This document shows positions 16,902 through 26,402 of a stretch of 64,000 nt of DNA, one piece after another (position 1 is the first letter of the stretch; the number at the start of each line of letters is the position of its first letter). Where the stretch lies: positions 186,001-250,000 of the forward strand of contig JAHJHT010000008.1 in assembly GCA_018823835.1 (NCBI GenBank). The letters are read 5' to 3'. The position numbers and the translations under genes were made by a program. This stretch comes from Alphaproteobacteria bacterium (GTDB lineage: Bacteria > Pseudomonadota > Alphaproteobacteria > Rhizobiales > Rhizobiaceae). The notes under the pieces were generated by a model. That model saw only the letters and a program-made list of their open reading frames with translations, did no database searches and had not been told where the DNA came from.

Positions 16902-18740
16902 ATGAACGACGATCGAAAAAAGCCGACCCGCAATCCCGGCGGCAAACCAGCCGGACGCCCGGCGCGCAGCGGCGACGCGCCAAGAAGCGGTGCCGGCAAG
17001 CCCTACCGGACCGACGGCCCGAAGAAGCCGTTCGCAAAGCGCGCGGAGGGAGCCTCGGCTTCCGGTCCCAAGCGCGACTTCAAGCGTGACGACAGGCCGC
17101 GCGATGGCGGCGAGGGGCGCTCCGAGCGGCCCGACTTCAAGGCTGGCCCCCGGCCGGAACGCAAGCCGTATGAGAAGCGCGAACGCAGCGGCCCGGACCG
17201 GGCGCCCGGTGCTGACCGTGGCGATGGCGGCAACCGCTTCCAGAAGCGGGACAGCGCCCCGCGCTCTGCCGGCATGAAGAGCCATGAGGGCCAGCGCCGC
17301 TCCTATGGCACCAAGAGCCATGACGAGGTGGCAAAGAGGCCGTTCCGCAAGCTGGCGGAAGCCGGGGAGGATGTGCCGGGCGAGCGGATCGCCAAGCGCC
17401 TCGCACGCGCGGGAATTGCTTCCCGGCGCGACGCCGAGGATTTGATTGCGGCCGGCCGCGTGCGGGTCAACGGGCAGAAGCTCGCCTCGCCGGCCTTCAA
17501 TGTCCTTCCCGAGGATGAGATCGAGGTCGATGGCACCGCGATCCCGGCGATCGAGCGGACCCGGCTGTTCCTGTTCCACAAGCCTGCCGGTGTCGTGACC
17601 ACCAACCGCGACCCCGAGGGCCGCAAGACCGTCTTCGACGTGCTGCCGGCCGAGTTGCCGCGCCTGATGACGGTCGGCCGGCTCGACATCAACACAGAGG
17701 GACTGTTGCTGCTGACCAATGACGGCGGCCTGTCGCGCGTGCTGGAACTGCCGGCGACCGGCTGGCTGCGGCGCTACCGCGTGCGCGTGCACGGCAAGGT
17801 CGACGAGAAGATGCTGCCCGGCCTGAAGGACGGCATGGCGGTCGACGGCGTATTCTACGGCTCGATCGAGGCGACGCTCGACCGCGAACAGGGGACCAAT
17901 GCCTGGATGACGATCGGCCTGCGCGAGGGCAAGAACCGCGAGGTGAAGAACATCCTCGGCGCGCTGGGCCTCGAAGTGACGCGGCTGATCCGCATGTCTT
18001 ACGGCCCGTTCCAGCTCGGCGATCTTCCCGAAGGCCACGTGCAGGAGGTCAAGGGAAAGCTCCTGCGCGAGCAGCTTGGTGAGCGGCTGATCGAGGAATC
18101 CGGCGCCAATTTCGAGGCGCCGATCGTCAACACCTTCTCCAACGAGCCCGTCAAGCGGACGCCGGCTCCCAGGGAGGAAATGCCCGAGCGCCCGAAGCCG
18201 GCACGCGATGGCATCGGCAGCCGCATGTCCGAGGGCGGCCTGATCAAGAACCGCAAGCGCCGCGAAAACAGCCGTGACGAGGCGCTGGGCAAGCTCTCCA
18301 CGCGTCCCGACAAGCCCAAGTTTGAACGCGGCGAGCGCCCGGAGCGTCCGAAACTGGAGCGTGGCGAACGGCCCGACGGTCCCCGCAAGTTCGGCGATCG
18401 GCCTGACCGCAACGCGACTTTCGCCGCCAAGCCGGGAGCCAAGCCCCGCGCCGGCGGCAGGCCCGAGCGCGAACAGAAGCCGATCGACCCGCCGAGCCAG
18501 CGCAAGGCCAATGTCTGGATGGCGCCCGGCGCGCGCCCGATCGGCACCGGGCGTGCGGCGGCTGAAAAGGCCGAGGTGGAAGCAAAGCGGGCCGCCAAGA
18601 AGACGTACGGCAAGCCTGGCGCCAAGCCGGCCTTCGGCAAGGCACGCAACGACAAGCCCGGGGGCGATCGCCCAAGAGGCGGCGACGGACCGTCGAAGGG
18701 ACCTCGCAGCGGGGGCAGGAATGCGGATCGTCGGCGGTGA
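16902..18740 (+). CDS. rluB: RluB-type 23S rRNA pseudouridine synthase with long disordered extensions
   Basis: Expected to make a pseudouridine in 23S rRNA. The core (about residues 155-405) has an S4 RNA-binding domain, GERIAKRLARAGIASRRDAE, and the RsuA/RluB catalytic region with GRLDINTEGLLLLTNDG, where the Asp near residue 261 is the expected catalytic residue. At 612 residues it is more than twice the usual length. Residues 1-155 and 410-612 are Arg/Lys/Gly/Pro-rich low complexity with repeats such as RGERPERPK and RGERPDGPR. Extended forms occur in Rhizobiales, to my knowledge. The ATG at 16902 lies 9 bases after an AAAGGGG run. Its 3' end overlaps rsmD by 20 bases, pointing to translational coupling. 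Confidence 0.9.
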   Translation: MNDDRKKPTRNPGGKPAGRPARSGDAPRSGAGKPYRTDGPKKPFAKRAEGASASGPKRDFKRDDRPRDGGEGRSERPDFKAGPRPERKPYEKRERSGPDRAPGADRGDGGNRFQKRDSAPRSAGMKSHEGQRRSYGTKSHDEVAKRPFRKLAEAGEDVPGERIAKRLARAGIASRRDAEDLIAAGRVRVNGQKLASPAFNVLPEDEIEVDGTAIPAIERTRLFLFHKPAGVVTTNRDPEGRKTVFDVLPAELPRLMTVGRLDINTEGLLLLTNDGGLSRVLELPATGWLRRYRVRVHGKVDEKMLPGLKDGMAVDGVFYGSIEATLDREQGTNAWMTIGLREGKNREVKNILGALGLEVTRLIRMSYGPFQLGDLPEGHVQEVKGKLLREQLGERLIEESGANFEAPIVNTFSNEPVKRTPAPREEMPERPKPARDGIGSRMSEGGLIKNRKRRENSRDEALGKLSTRPDKPKFERGERPERPKLERGERPDGPRKFGDRPDRNATFAAKPGAKPRAGGRPEREQKPIDPPSQRKANVWMAPGARPIGTGRAAAEKAEVEAKRAAKKTYGKPGAKPAFGKARNDKPGGDRPRGGDGPSKGPRSGGRNADRRR

Positions 18741-19275
18741 GTTTCGCGGCCGGCCTCTGGCCACGCCGCGCACTCAGTCCATCCGCCCCACCACGGATCG
18801 TACCCGCGAGGCGCTGTTCAACGTCCTTGCGCACCGTTTTCCGGAGAAGCTCGCCGGCGCACAGGTTCTCGACCTTTTCGCCGGCACTGGAGCGCTGGGC
18901 CTCGAGGCCCTGTCTCGCGGTGCGGCCAACTGTCTCTTCATCGAGGAATCTGCCGAGGGTCGCGGCCTGATCCGCACCAATGTCGAGGCTTTCGGCCTGC
19001 AGGGCCGCACCAAGGTGTTTCGCCGCGACGCGACCCGGCTGGGCGATGCCGGAACGGTGCCGCGGTGCGGCCTCGTCTTTGCCGATCCCCCCTATGGAAA
19101 GGGATTGGGCGAGGCGGCCTTGGTATCGGCACTGAATGGCGGCTGGCTGCTGCCCGGCGCGCTGTGCGTGGTTGAGGAAGCCGCGTCTGCACCATTTGCG
19201 CCGGTGGAAGGTTTCACCGTCCTCGACGAGCGCGCCTACGGCGACACGCTGATCAGGTTTCTCGGCGTCGCCTAG
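18721..19275 (+). CDS. rsmD: 16S rRNA (guanine(966)-N(2))-methyltransferase
   Basis: Methylates G966 of 16S rRNA using SAM. The 184 residues fit Rsm[14 protein letters not shown] at the N-terminus and [13 protein letters not shown] are strong family marks. The SAM-binding motif is [19 protein letters not shown] (about residues 44-62) and the catalytic motif [10 protein letters not shown] is present near residue 120. The ATG at 18721 is inside the end of the upstream rluB-like gene in another frame. Function is confident. Confidence 0.95.
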   Translation: MRIVGGEFRGRPLATPRTQSIRPTTDRTREALFNVLAHRFPEKLAGAQVLDLFAGTGALGLEALSRGAANCLFIEESAEGRGLIRTNVEAFGLQGRTKVFRRDATRLGDAGTVPRCGLVFADPPYGKGLGEAALVSALNGGWLLPGALCVVEEAASAPFAPVEGFTVLDERAYGDTLIRFLGVA

Positions 19276-19375
19276 CCGGCAACGCCCGGAAGATGACAAA
19301 CAATTCACTTACGCCGGGCCGCGTTCGGGGTGCATAAGGCAGAACCCGTCCTGTACGGACCGCCTGGAGTCTTTG

Positions 19376-20746
19376 ATGAGCCGTCACGTTCTTTCCATCC
19401 GCCATGTCTGGCTGGCTCTGTGCCTGCTTGTCCTGGCAGCCGCGCCTGCCGCCGCATCCGATTCGGCCGCGCCCGATCCGATCACCAGCTTCACGCTCGA
19501 AAACGGCATGCAGGTGGTGGTCATTCCCGACCATCGCGCCCCGATTGTCACGCACATGGTCTGGTACAGGATCGGCAGCGCCGACGAGCCGCCGGGCAAG
19601 TCGGGCATCGCCCATTTCTTCGAGCACCTGATGTTCAAGGGCACCACCAACCACAAGGCAGGCGAATTCGGCGCGAAGATCGCGGAAATCGGCGGCAGCG
19701 AGAATGCCTTCACGACCGACGACTATACCGCCTACTACCAGACGGTCCCTCCCGAGGCGCTCGGCACCATGATGGAATTCGAGGCCGACCGGATGCGCAA
19801 CCTGATCCTGACGGACGCTGTCATCGGGCCGGAGCGTGACGTCATCCTGGAAGAGCGCCGCTCGCGCATCGAGAACAGCCCGCAGTCACTGCTTGGCGAG
19901 GAGGTGGACGCCACGCTCTACCAGAACCATCCCTACCGCATCCCGGTGATCGGCTGGATGCACGAGATCGAGAAGCTCAACCGGGTCGACGCGGTGGCCT
20001 TCTACGACCGCTACTACGCGCCAAATAATGCCATCCTCGTCGTCGCCGGCGACGTCCAGGCGGACGAGGTGCGCAAGCTCGCCGAGGCGACCTATGGCAA
20101 GGTGGCGCGCGGTCCGGAACTGCCGCCGCGCGTGCGGCCCGACGAACCCGAGCAGAACACCAGCCGCACCGTCACCCTGTCGGACCCCCGCGTGTCGGTG
20201 CCCAGCTTCTCGCGCTCCTGGCTGGTGCCGTCCTATCACACGGCGGAACCCGGCGAAGCGGAGGCGCTCGATCTCTTGTCGGAGGTGCTGGGCGGCGGTA
20301 CACGCAGCCGGATCTACCAGGCGCTGGTGGTCAAGACGGGTGTCGCGTCCTCGGCCGGCGCCTATTACGCCGGCTCCAAGCTCGACATGTCGAACTTCAC
20401 CGTCTACGGCGCCCCGCGCGGCACATCCAAGCTCGATGCGGTCGAGAAGGAAGTCGACGCCGAGATCGACAGCATCGTCAGGAACGGCATCTCCGACAAG
20501 GAGCTCGAAAGCGCCAAGAACCGCTTCATCCGCTCGATGATCTTCGCCCGCGACGACCAGGACTCGATGGCCAACATCTACGGGTCGACGCTCGCCACCG
20601 GAGGAACTGTCGAGGATGTCGAGAAATGGCCCGAACGGATCCGTGCCGTTACCGCAGACCAGGTTCAGCGCGTTGCCGCAAAATACCTTCGCACCAACCA
20701 TTCCGTGACGGGCTACCTGCTGCCCTCCGAGCCGGTACAGAACTAG
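19376..20746 (+). CDS. M16-family zinc metalloprotease, catalytic subunit
   Basis: Secreted peptidase of the pitrilysin/insulinase family, about 456 residues. A signal peptide is evident ([18 protein letters not shown], ending AAPAAAS). The inverted zinc motif HxxEH appears as [12 protein letters not shown] near residues 79-83, with a distal Glu region [10 protein letters not shown] about 70 residues later. The C-terminal half carries the second M16 domain with [10 protein letters not shown]. The ATG at 19376 is preferred over an adjacent TTG at 19373. It lies 7 bases before a second M16 gene that lacks the zinc motif, so the two probably form a heterodimer, as in other M16B pairs. Confidence 0.93.
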   Translation: MSRHVLSIRHVWLALCLLVLAAAPAAASDSAAPDPITSFTLENGMQVVVIPDHRAPIVTHMVWYRIGSADEPPGKSGIAHFFEHLMFKGTTNHKAGEFGAKIAEIGGSENAFTTDDYTAYYQTVPPEALGTMMEFEADRMRNLILTDAVIGPERDVILEERRSRIENSPQSLLGEEVDATLYQNHPYRIPVIGWMHEIEKLNRVDAVAFYDRYYAPNNAILVVAGDVQADEVRKLAEATYGKVARGPELPPRVRPDEPEQNTSRTVTLSDPRVSVPSFSRSWLVPSYHTAEPGEAEALDLLSEVLGGGTRSRIYQALVVKTGVASSAGAYYAGSKLDMSNFTVYGAPRGTSKLDAVEKEVDAEIDSIVRNGISDKELESAKNRFIRSMIFARDDQDSMANIYGSTLATGGTVEDVEKWPERIRAVTADQVQRVAAKYLRTNHSVTGYLLPSEPVQN

Positions 20747-20753
20747 GAATCGC

Positions 20754-22106
20754 ATGAACACGATGATGCAAGCGTTTGCGAAGACTCGGCTTTCGATGGC
20801 CGTGCTTTTCTCGGTCATGCTGTTGGCTGCAGCCGCCGTGCCAGCCAGCGGCGAGGTCAAAATCCAGAAAGTGACGAGCGATTCGGGCGTCACCGCCTGG
20901 CTGGTCGAGAACTATTCGGTTCCGATCATTGCGATCAATTTCGCCTTCGAGGGCGGCAGCGCGCAGGACCCGGCCGGCAAGGAAGGTCTTGCCGAACTGA
21001 TGACCGGCCTGTTCGACGAAGGTGCCGGCGACCTCGACAGCGAGGCTTTCCAGGTGAGGCTGGACGATGCCGGGGCGGAAATGCGCTTCAACGCAGGACG
21101 CGATTCCGTTTCTGGCTCGATGCGCATGCTGGCGGAGAACAAGGAGGAGGCATTTGACCTGCTCCGGCTGGCGGTGGAGCAGCCCCGCTTCGATGCGGCG
21201 CCGATCGCCCGCATCCGCGCACAGATGATTTCGGGCATTGTCGCCGGCCAGCGTGATCCCGAGACGGCCGCCCGCACCAAGTGGAGCGAGGCGCTCTACG
21301 GCGACCATCCTTACGCCCGCCCGGACGAGGGCACGGAGAAATCGCTGTCGGCCATTTCGGCCGATGACCTGCACGCCTATCACAAGGCGGTTTTCGCGCG
21401 CGAGAAGCTGCATGTCGCCATCGTCGGCGCCATCGACGCTGCGACCGTCAAGTCGCAGCTCGACAAGGTGTTCGGCAACCTGCCCGAGAAGCCCTCTCTG
21501 AAGCCTGTCGCCGACGTTGACTGGAAGCTGGGGCAGGATGTGTCCGTCGACTATGACCTGCCGCAGACCTCGCTGCAGCTTGCCTTTCCGGGTGTCGCCC
21601 GCGATGCGCCCGATTTCTTCGCCGCCTATCTGATGAACCACATTCTCGGTGGCGGGACGTTCAGCTCGCGCCTGTTCGAAGAGGTGCGCGAGAAGCGCGG
21701 GCTGGCCTATGGTGCGACTTCCTCGCTCGTTACGCACGATCATGCGTCGGGACTGGTCATTCAGACCGCAACGCGCTCGGATCGCGCGGCCGAAACGCTG
21801 GAGGTCATGCGCGACGTCATTCAGCGCATGGCGCAGGAGGGACCGACCGCCGAGGAACTTGCGGCTGCCAAGAAGTTCATCATCGGATCCTATGCGCTCA
21901 ACGCGCTGAATTCGTCCGGCGCCATCGCCAGCACGCTGCTTGCGCTGCAGATGGACGGCCTTGGCATCGACTACATCCAGGAGCGCGTGGCGCTGATCAA
22001 CGATGTGACGCTCGACGAGGTCAAGGCGGCGGCGCGCAAGCTGCTCACCGCGCAGCCCTCGGTCCTCGTCGTCGGTCCTCCGCTCGCAGACGGGAGCAAG
22101 GGGTGA
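20754..22106 (+). CDS. M16-family protein without zinc motif, partner subunit
   Basis: A 450-residue M16 homologue with a signal peptide (hydrophobic residues about 12-33, ending VPASGEV). At the position of the HxxEH zinc site it has KEGLAELMTGLFDEG, with no His pair, so it is not expected to be a peptidase alone. The C-terminal domain has NHILGGGTFSSRLFEEVREK, the Arg-containing substrate-binding region typical of non-catalytic M16B subunits. It is 7 bases downstream of the catalytic subunit and overlaps the next gene by 4 bases, so it lies in one operon with both. Confidence 0.92.
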   Translation: MNTMMQAFAKTRLSMAVLFSVMLLAAAAVPASGEVKIQKVTSDSGVTAWLVENYSVPIIAINFAFEGGSAQDPAGKEGLAELMTGLFDEGAGDLDSEAFQVRLDDAGAEMRFNAGRDSVSGSMRMLAENKEEAFDLLRLAVEQPRFDAAPIARIRAQMISGIVAGQRDPETAARTKWSEALYGDHPYARPDEGTEKSLSAISADDLHAYHKAVFAREKLHVAIVGAIDAATVKSQLDKVFGNLPEKPSLKPVADVDWKLGQDVSVDYDLPQTSLQLAFPGVARDAPDFFAAYLMNHILGGGTFSSRLFEEVREKRGLAYGATSSLVTHDHASGLVIQTATRSDRAAETLEVMRDVIQRMAQEGPTAEELAAAKKFIIGSYALNALNSSGAIASTLLALQMDGLGIDYIQERVALINDVTLDEVKAAARKLLTAQPSVLVVGPPLADGSKG

Positions 22107-22951
22107 AACCCGGCGGGCCGAGCTTCGCCGTAGCATTCGGGGGAGGCGGCGCACGCGGCCTCGCCCATATCCATGTCATCGAGGCGCTGGACGATCTCGG
22201 CATCCGGCCGGTGGCGCTGGCAGGCTCGTCCATCGGCGCCATCATGGGTGCCGGCGTGGCGTCGGGCATGACCGGCAGGGAAATTCACGATTTCTGCCGA
22301 TCCGTCCTGTCGCGTCGCACCGAGGTGGCAGGCCGGATGTGGCGCGCGCGGCCAGGCAGCATGGCAGAGGCCTTGGCGGGCGGGTTGCGCTTCAGCCAGT
22401 TCAGCATCGAGCGCATCCTCGACGCCTTTCTTCCGCCCGATATCCCGAAGGACTTCGAGGATCTCGGCATTCCGCTGCAGGTGACCGCGACGGACTATTA
22501 CGGCCATCACCTTGCCGTTCTCGACACGGGCGACCTGCGCTCGGCGATTGCCGCGTCGGCGGCGATCCCCGCCGTTTTCCGCCCGGTCGTCCGCGACGGT
22601 CGGCTGCTGATCGACGGCGGCATATACAATCCTGTCCCCTTCGACCTGCTGCACGCGAAGGCGGATATCGTCATCGGCATAGATGTCGTGGGCGCGCCCC
22701 AGGATGACGGTCGCAACCGGCCGAACTCGATCGAACTGATGTTCGGTGCAACCCAGTTGATGATGCAGTCGATCACCGCGGCCAAGTTGAAGATGACGCG
22801 CCCGGATATCCTGCTGCGTCCACCGGTTTCAAATTTCCGCGCACTGGACTTCCTCAAGATCGACGCCGTGCTTGCACAGACCGCCTCGATCAAGGAAGAA
22901 ACCAAGAGGGCTGTCGATGCTGCCTGGCGCAGCAAGGAAAAGGCCCTCTGA
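22103..22951 (+). CDS. patatin-like phospholipase
   Basis: Serine hydrolase of the patatin/RssA family, 282 residues. The oxyanion-hole motif GGGGARGLAHI is near residue 13. The nucleophile elbow GSSIGA (GxSxG) is near residue 40, and the catalytic Asp lies in IDGGIYNPVP near residue 174. It is expected to act on lipid acyl esters at the cytoplasmic membrane. The GTG start overlaps the upstream stop codon (GTGA), indicating translational coupling with the protease pair. The substrate is unknown. Confidence 0.93.
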   Translation: MKPGGPSFAVAFGGGGARGLAHIHVIEALDDLGIRPVALAGSSIGAIMGAGVASGMTGREIHDFCRSVLSRRTEVAGRMWRARPGSMAEALAGGLRFSQFSIERILDAFLPPDIPKDFEDLGIPLQVTATDYYGHHLAVLDTGDLRSAIAASAAIPAVFRPVVRDGRLLIDGGIYNPVPFDLLHAKADIVIGIDVVGAPQDDGRNRPNSIELMFGATQLMMQSITAAKLKMTRPDILLRPPVSNFRALDFLKIDAVLAQTASIKEETKRAVDAAWRSKEKAL

Positions 22952-23152
22952 ATCCTTGCCCGCGCCGGCGGCGGAGGGTCGGCCTTGGAGCAAGTCTTGG
23001 CCATCGAGAGCGTGTCCGCGAATACTTTGCTTTTCCTGCAGGCAGGCGGAAGCGGCCGCATCTACGGCCGGCGGCCATTGCACAAGGCGGACCGGGACAA
23101 TAGATGGTGCAGAAGACATGCCCATCCTTGCACCCCAGATCAGGAAAATTTC

Positions 23153-24496
23153 ATGAAGGCCGCACCCGACGCCGCACAGCTTACCGATCGCGTCGCAGCC
23201 CTCGTGGAAGCGGCGCGCAAAGCCGGTGCCGATGCTGCCGATGCCGTTGCCGTACGCGGGCGTTCGACGAGTGTCTCGGTCAGGCTCGGCAAGGTTGAAA
23301 GCACCGAAGCGTCGGAAGGCGACGACGTCTCGCTGCGCGTTTTCGTCGGTCGCCGTGTCGCCAGCGTATCCGCGACGGCTTCGTCCGATCCTGCCGCACT
23401 GGCCGAACGCGCGGTCGCCATGGCGAAAGTGTCGCCCGAGGATCCCTTCCAGGCACTGGCGGACGCGGCGCTGCTTGCCGGCGACGTGCGCGACCTCGAC
23501 CTGTTCGATCCGACCGAGGTCACGGCGGACCAGCTGCGCGAGACTGCGCTGGCTGCCGAAGAGGCAGCCCTTGCGGTCGAGGGTGTCAGCAATTCGAGCG
23601 GAAGCGGCGCGAGCGCGGGCATGGGCGGCATGGTTCTTGCCACGTCGAACGGTTTCCTCGGTCATTATTTCGGCACGCGTTTCGGCCGCTCGGCGAGCGT
23701 TATTGCCGGCGAGGGGACGGCGATGGAGCGCGACTACGATTACTCGTCGCGCCTGCATTTCGCTGACCTCGAGGCGCCCGAGACGATCGGCCGAAAGGCC
23801 GGCGAACGGGCGGTAAAGCGCCTCAATGCCCGCAAGGCCCGGACCGGACCGGTCGATGTTGTCTTCGATCCGCGCGTGGCGCGCGGTATCGCCGGACACC
23901 TTTCGGGTGCGATCAACGGCGCCTCCGTGGCGCGCAAGACCAGTTTCCTGCGCGACAAGATGGGCAAGCAGATCGCTTCCGCCGGCATCACCGTGACCGA
24001 CGAGCCGATGCGCATGCGCGGCCAGGCGTCGCGGCCCTTCGACGGCGAGGGCGTGCCGGGCGAGAAGCTTCTGATGGTCGACAAGGGCGTGCTGAACCAT
24101 TGGTTGCTGTCGACCTCTGTCGCGCGCGAACTTGGACTTCAGACGAATGGCCGAGGCGCTCGCGCCGGCACCTCCGTTTCGCCGACGTCGACCAATTTCG
24201 CCATCGAGGCCGGCGAGCGTGATCCGGAGGACCTGATTGCCTCGCTGAAGTCCGGCTTCTATGTGACGGAGGTCTTTGGCCAGGGCGTGGACATGGTGAC
24301 TGGCGAATACAGTCGCGGCGCCTCGGGCTTCTGGATCGAAAACGGCGAAATCGCCTATCCGATTTCGGAGGTCACGATTGCGTCCAATCTCAAGGACATG
24401 TTCCTGAGAATGGTTCCTGCAAACGATCTCGACCGCAATTTCGGTACTGCCAGCCCGACCCTGCTGATCGAGGGGATGACCCTTGCCGGCAGTTGA
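23153..24496 (+). CDS. pmbA: TldD/PmbA family protein (TldE/PmbA subunit)
   Basis: About 447 residues, usual for PmbA/TldE, the non-catalytic partner of the TldD metalloprotease that processes peptides such as microcins and degrades unfolded peptides. Recognisable stretches are GKVESTEASEGDDVSLRVF near residue 45 and VFGQGVDMVTGEYSRGASGF near residue 385. The HExxH of TldD is absent, as expected for TldE. The ATG at 23153 (MKAAPDAAQ) gives the family length; a longer open frame upstream is not conserved-looking. It overlaps the next gene by 14 bases. Confidence 0.92.
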   Translation: MKAAPDAAQLTDRVAALVEAARKAGADAADAVAVRGRSTSVSVRLGKVESTEASEGDDVSLRVFVGRRVASVSATASSDPAALAERAVAMAKVSPEDPFQALADAALLAGDVRDLDLFDPTEVTADQLRETALAAEEAALAVEGVSNSSGSGASAGMGGMVLATSNGFLGHYFGTRFGRSASVIAGEGTAMERDYDYSSRLHFADLEAPETIGRKAGERAVKRLNARKARTGPVDVVFDPRVARGIAGHLSGAINGASVARKTSFLRDKMGKQIASAGITVTDEPMRMRGQASRPFDGEGVPGEKLLMVDKGVLNHWLLSTSVARELGLQTNGRGARAGTSVSPTSTNFAIEAGERDPEDLIASLKSGFYVTEVFGQGVDMVTGEYSRGASGFWIENGEIAYPISEVTIASNLKDMFLRMVPANDLDRNFGTASPTLLIEGMTLAGS

Positions 24497-25289
24497 CGAC
24501 CTGCGGGCGACCGACCATGTCGCCGATCTGAAGCTGCTCGTCGATGCGGCGCAGCAGGCGGGCCGTATCGCCCTGCGCTACTTCAACAGCGACAACGAAG
24601 TCTGGATGAAGAGCGGAGCCTCGCCGGTCAGCGAAGCCGACTACGCTGTCGATGCCTTCCTGCGCGAAACCCTTCTTGCGGCCCGGCCCGATTACGGCTG
24701 GCTTTCCGAAGAGACCGTGGACGGCACGGCCCGGTTGTCGGCGCGCCGCACTTTCGTCGTCGATCCGATCGACGGAACCCGCGGTTTTCTGGCCGGAAGT
24801 TCCGCATGGTGCGTGTCGCTGGCGGTCGTCGAACAGGGCATTTCACTTGCAGGCGTGCTTGAATGCCCGGCCCGCGAGGAGACATTCGAGGCGATGCAGG
24901 GTGGAGGTTCGTTCAAGAACGGCATGCGCCTGGCGGCTGGCGGCACGCCGCAATCGCTCAACATAGGCGGTCCGCGCGATTTCTTCGACGCCCTGCCTGT
25001 CGAGTGGCATGGCCGCGCAAGCCGGGCGGCCCATGTTCCATCGCTCGCCTACCGGCTGGCGATGGTTGCAGACGGCAGTCTCGACGCCACTTTCGTCAAG
25101 CCGAACTCGCATGACTGGGATCTGGCCGCTGCCGACTTGATCCTTAGCGAAGCCGGCGGTCGGCTGGTGGATGCACGCGGCCGCGGTCCGACCTATGCCG
25201 GCGCGGAGATCCGCCATGGCGCACTCGTGGCGGGCAGGGGCGAACTGCTTGCAGCCATGGTAGAAGTCATAGATCGCCACCACGGCTGA
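24483..25289 (+). CDS. inositol monophosphatase-family phosphatase, CysQ-like
   Basis: Magnesium-dependent, lithium-sensitive phosphatase family protein, 268 residues. It carries the metal site WLSEETVDG, the core motif VDPIDGTRGF near residue 98, and WDLAAADLILSEAGG near residue 214. This gene context and motif set suggest 3'(2'),5'-bisphosphate nucleotidase (CysQ) or an inositol phosphatase; sequence alone does not separate them. The start must be the TTG at 24483 or close to it, since no ATG or GTG is available in frame before the first conserved helix. It overlaps pmbA. Confidence 0.88.
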   Translation: MPAVDDLRATDHVADLKLLVDAAQQAGRIALRYFNSDNEVWMKSGASPVSEADYAVDAFLRETLLAARPDYGWLSEETVDGTARLSARRTFVVDPIDGTRGFLAGSSAWCVSLAVVEQGISLAGVLECPAREETFEAMQGGGSFKNGMRLAAGGTPQSLNIGGPRDFFDALPVEWHGRASRAAHVPSLAYRLAMVADGSLDATFVKPNSHDWDLAAADLILSEAGGRLVDARGRGPTYAGAEIRHGALVAGRGELLAAMVEVIDRHHG

Positions 25290-25365
25290 GCCTGTTCTCG
25301 AAATGAGTTGAAACGGCGGCGATTTCGACTAGACAGTCGGCAACACGAAATAGTCAGGAAGCACC

Positions 25366-25617
25366 ATGTCCGAGGAAGACGGAAGCCCGCAACTCCTGCA
25401 TCTTGTCTTCGGCGGAGAGCTGAAGGACCTTTCCGGAACCGAGTTCCGCGATCTCGATGCGCTGGATATCGTCGGTATCTACCCGAACTACCGCTCCGCG
25501 CAGGCAGCCTGGAAAGCCAAGGCCCAGTCCAGCGTCGACAACGCTCATATGCGTTACTTCGTAGTCCATCTGCACAGGCTGCTGGAGCCGGGCCAGAAGG
25601 ACACCGGTCCAGCCTGA
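25366..25617 (+). CDS. DUF4170 domain protein
   Basis: A small soluble protein of 83 residues that I recognise as DUF4170, a family seen mainly in alphaproteobacteria. LLHLVFGGELKDL and VGIYPNYRSAQAAWKAKAQ are the conserved parts. AGGAAG lies 4 bases before the ATG. No function is known. Its stop overlaps the start of the DUF374 acyltransferase (TGATG), so it probably belongs to the lipid A/Kdo operon that follows. Confidence 0.88.
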   Translation: MSEEDGSPQLLHLVFGGELKDLSGTEFRDLDALDIVGIYPNYRSAQAAWKAKAQSSVDNAHMRYFVVHLHRLLEPGQKDTGPA

Positions 25618-26402
25618 TGGATGAACGTTTGGCGGCACAACTGGCCCAGCGCATGGCGGCCAGGCGAAAGCCCCAGCGCGGGGCAAAGGCGCTATGGGTG
25701 CGCATTCGCGGGCCGCTCGCTCAGTCACGCCTGGCCAAGGGAATTCTGACGTCGCTCTTCGCCCAGGCGATGCGCGTGGTCCGGATCACCAATCCGCCGG
25801 TCAAGGAATCTGCCGAGTTGACGAGTGCCGATGGGGACTACGAACCCTGCATCATTGCTCTCTGGCACGGTCAGCATCTGCTTGCGCCGGCCATCTATCC
25901 GAGCAAGCGCAAGCTCGTGGCCATGGTGTCGCGCAGCGCCGATGCCGAGATGAACGCCAAGGTGATCGAGAAGTTCGGTATCAGGGCGGTGCGTGGGTCT
26001 GGCGGACGCAATGGCGGTCGGCACCAGGATAAAGGTGGCGCACAGGCGCTGATTGCCCTGAAAAAGGCGTTAGAGGATGGCAGCAATGTTGCCATGATCG
26101 CTGACATCCCCAATGGAAAGCCGCGTGACGCCGGAATGGGCATCATTCTGCTCGCCAAGCTTTCGGGACGTCCCATCATCGCTGGCGCCATCGCCACGAG
26201 CCGCCGAAAGGTTCTCGACAGGACCTGGGACAAGACGACGATCAGCCTGCCGTTCGGCCGCAGGGCCGTGGCGGTCAGCCCGATCATTCATGTCGACAAG
26301 GATGCCAGCGAAACCGAGATGGAAAGCAAGCGCCAGGAACTGACCGCGGCTCTCAACCTCGCCACGGACCGTGCCTACGCTCTCGTCGACGGTGTGCGAT
26401 GA
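25617..26402 (+). CDS. DUF374 lysophospholipid acyltransferase-family protein
   Basis: About 261 residues. An N-terminal basic segment is followed by a hydrophobic stretch and the domain opening IIALWHGQHLLAPAIY, the WHGQ/M pattern of DUF374 proteins in the LPLAT superfamily. AMVSRSADAEMNAKVIEKFG and RGSGGRNGG follow, as in that family. It is probably a membrane-associated acyltransferase acting on lipid A precursors, given the adjacent waaA and lpxK; the exact acceptor is not established. The ATG overlaps the DUF4170 stop and the gene ends in an ATGA overlap with waaA. Confidence 0.88.
   Translation: MDERLAAQLAQRMAARRKPQRGAKALWVRIRGPLAQSRLAKGILTSLFAQAMRVVRITNPPVKESAELTSADGDYEPCIIALWHGQHLLAPAIYPSKRKLVAMVSRSADAEMNAKVIEKFGIRAVRGSGGRNGGRHQDKGGAQALIALKKALEDGSNVAMIADIPNGKPRDAGMGIILLAKLSGRPIIAGAIATSRRKVLDRTWDKTTISLPFGRRAVAVSPIIHVDKDASETEMESKRQELTAALNLATDRAYALVDGVR

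Noticed and set aside
16875-18773. A 632-codon open frame on the - strand opposite the rluB-like gene
   Set aside because: The rluB frame carries S4 and catalytic motifs; the antisense frame is low complexity.
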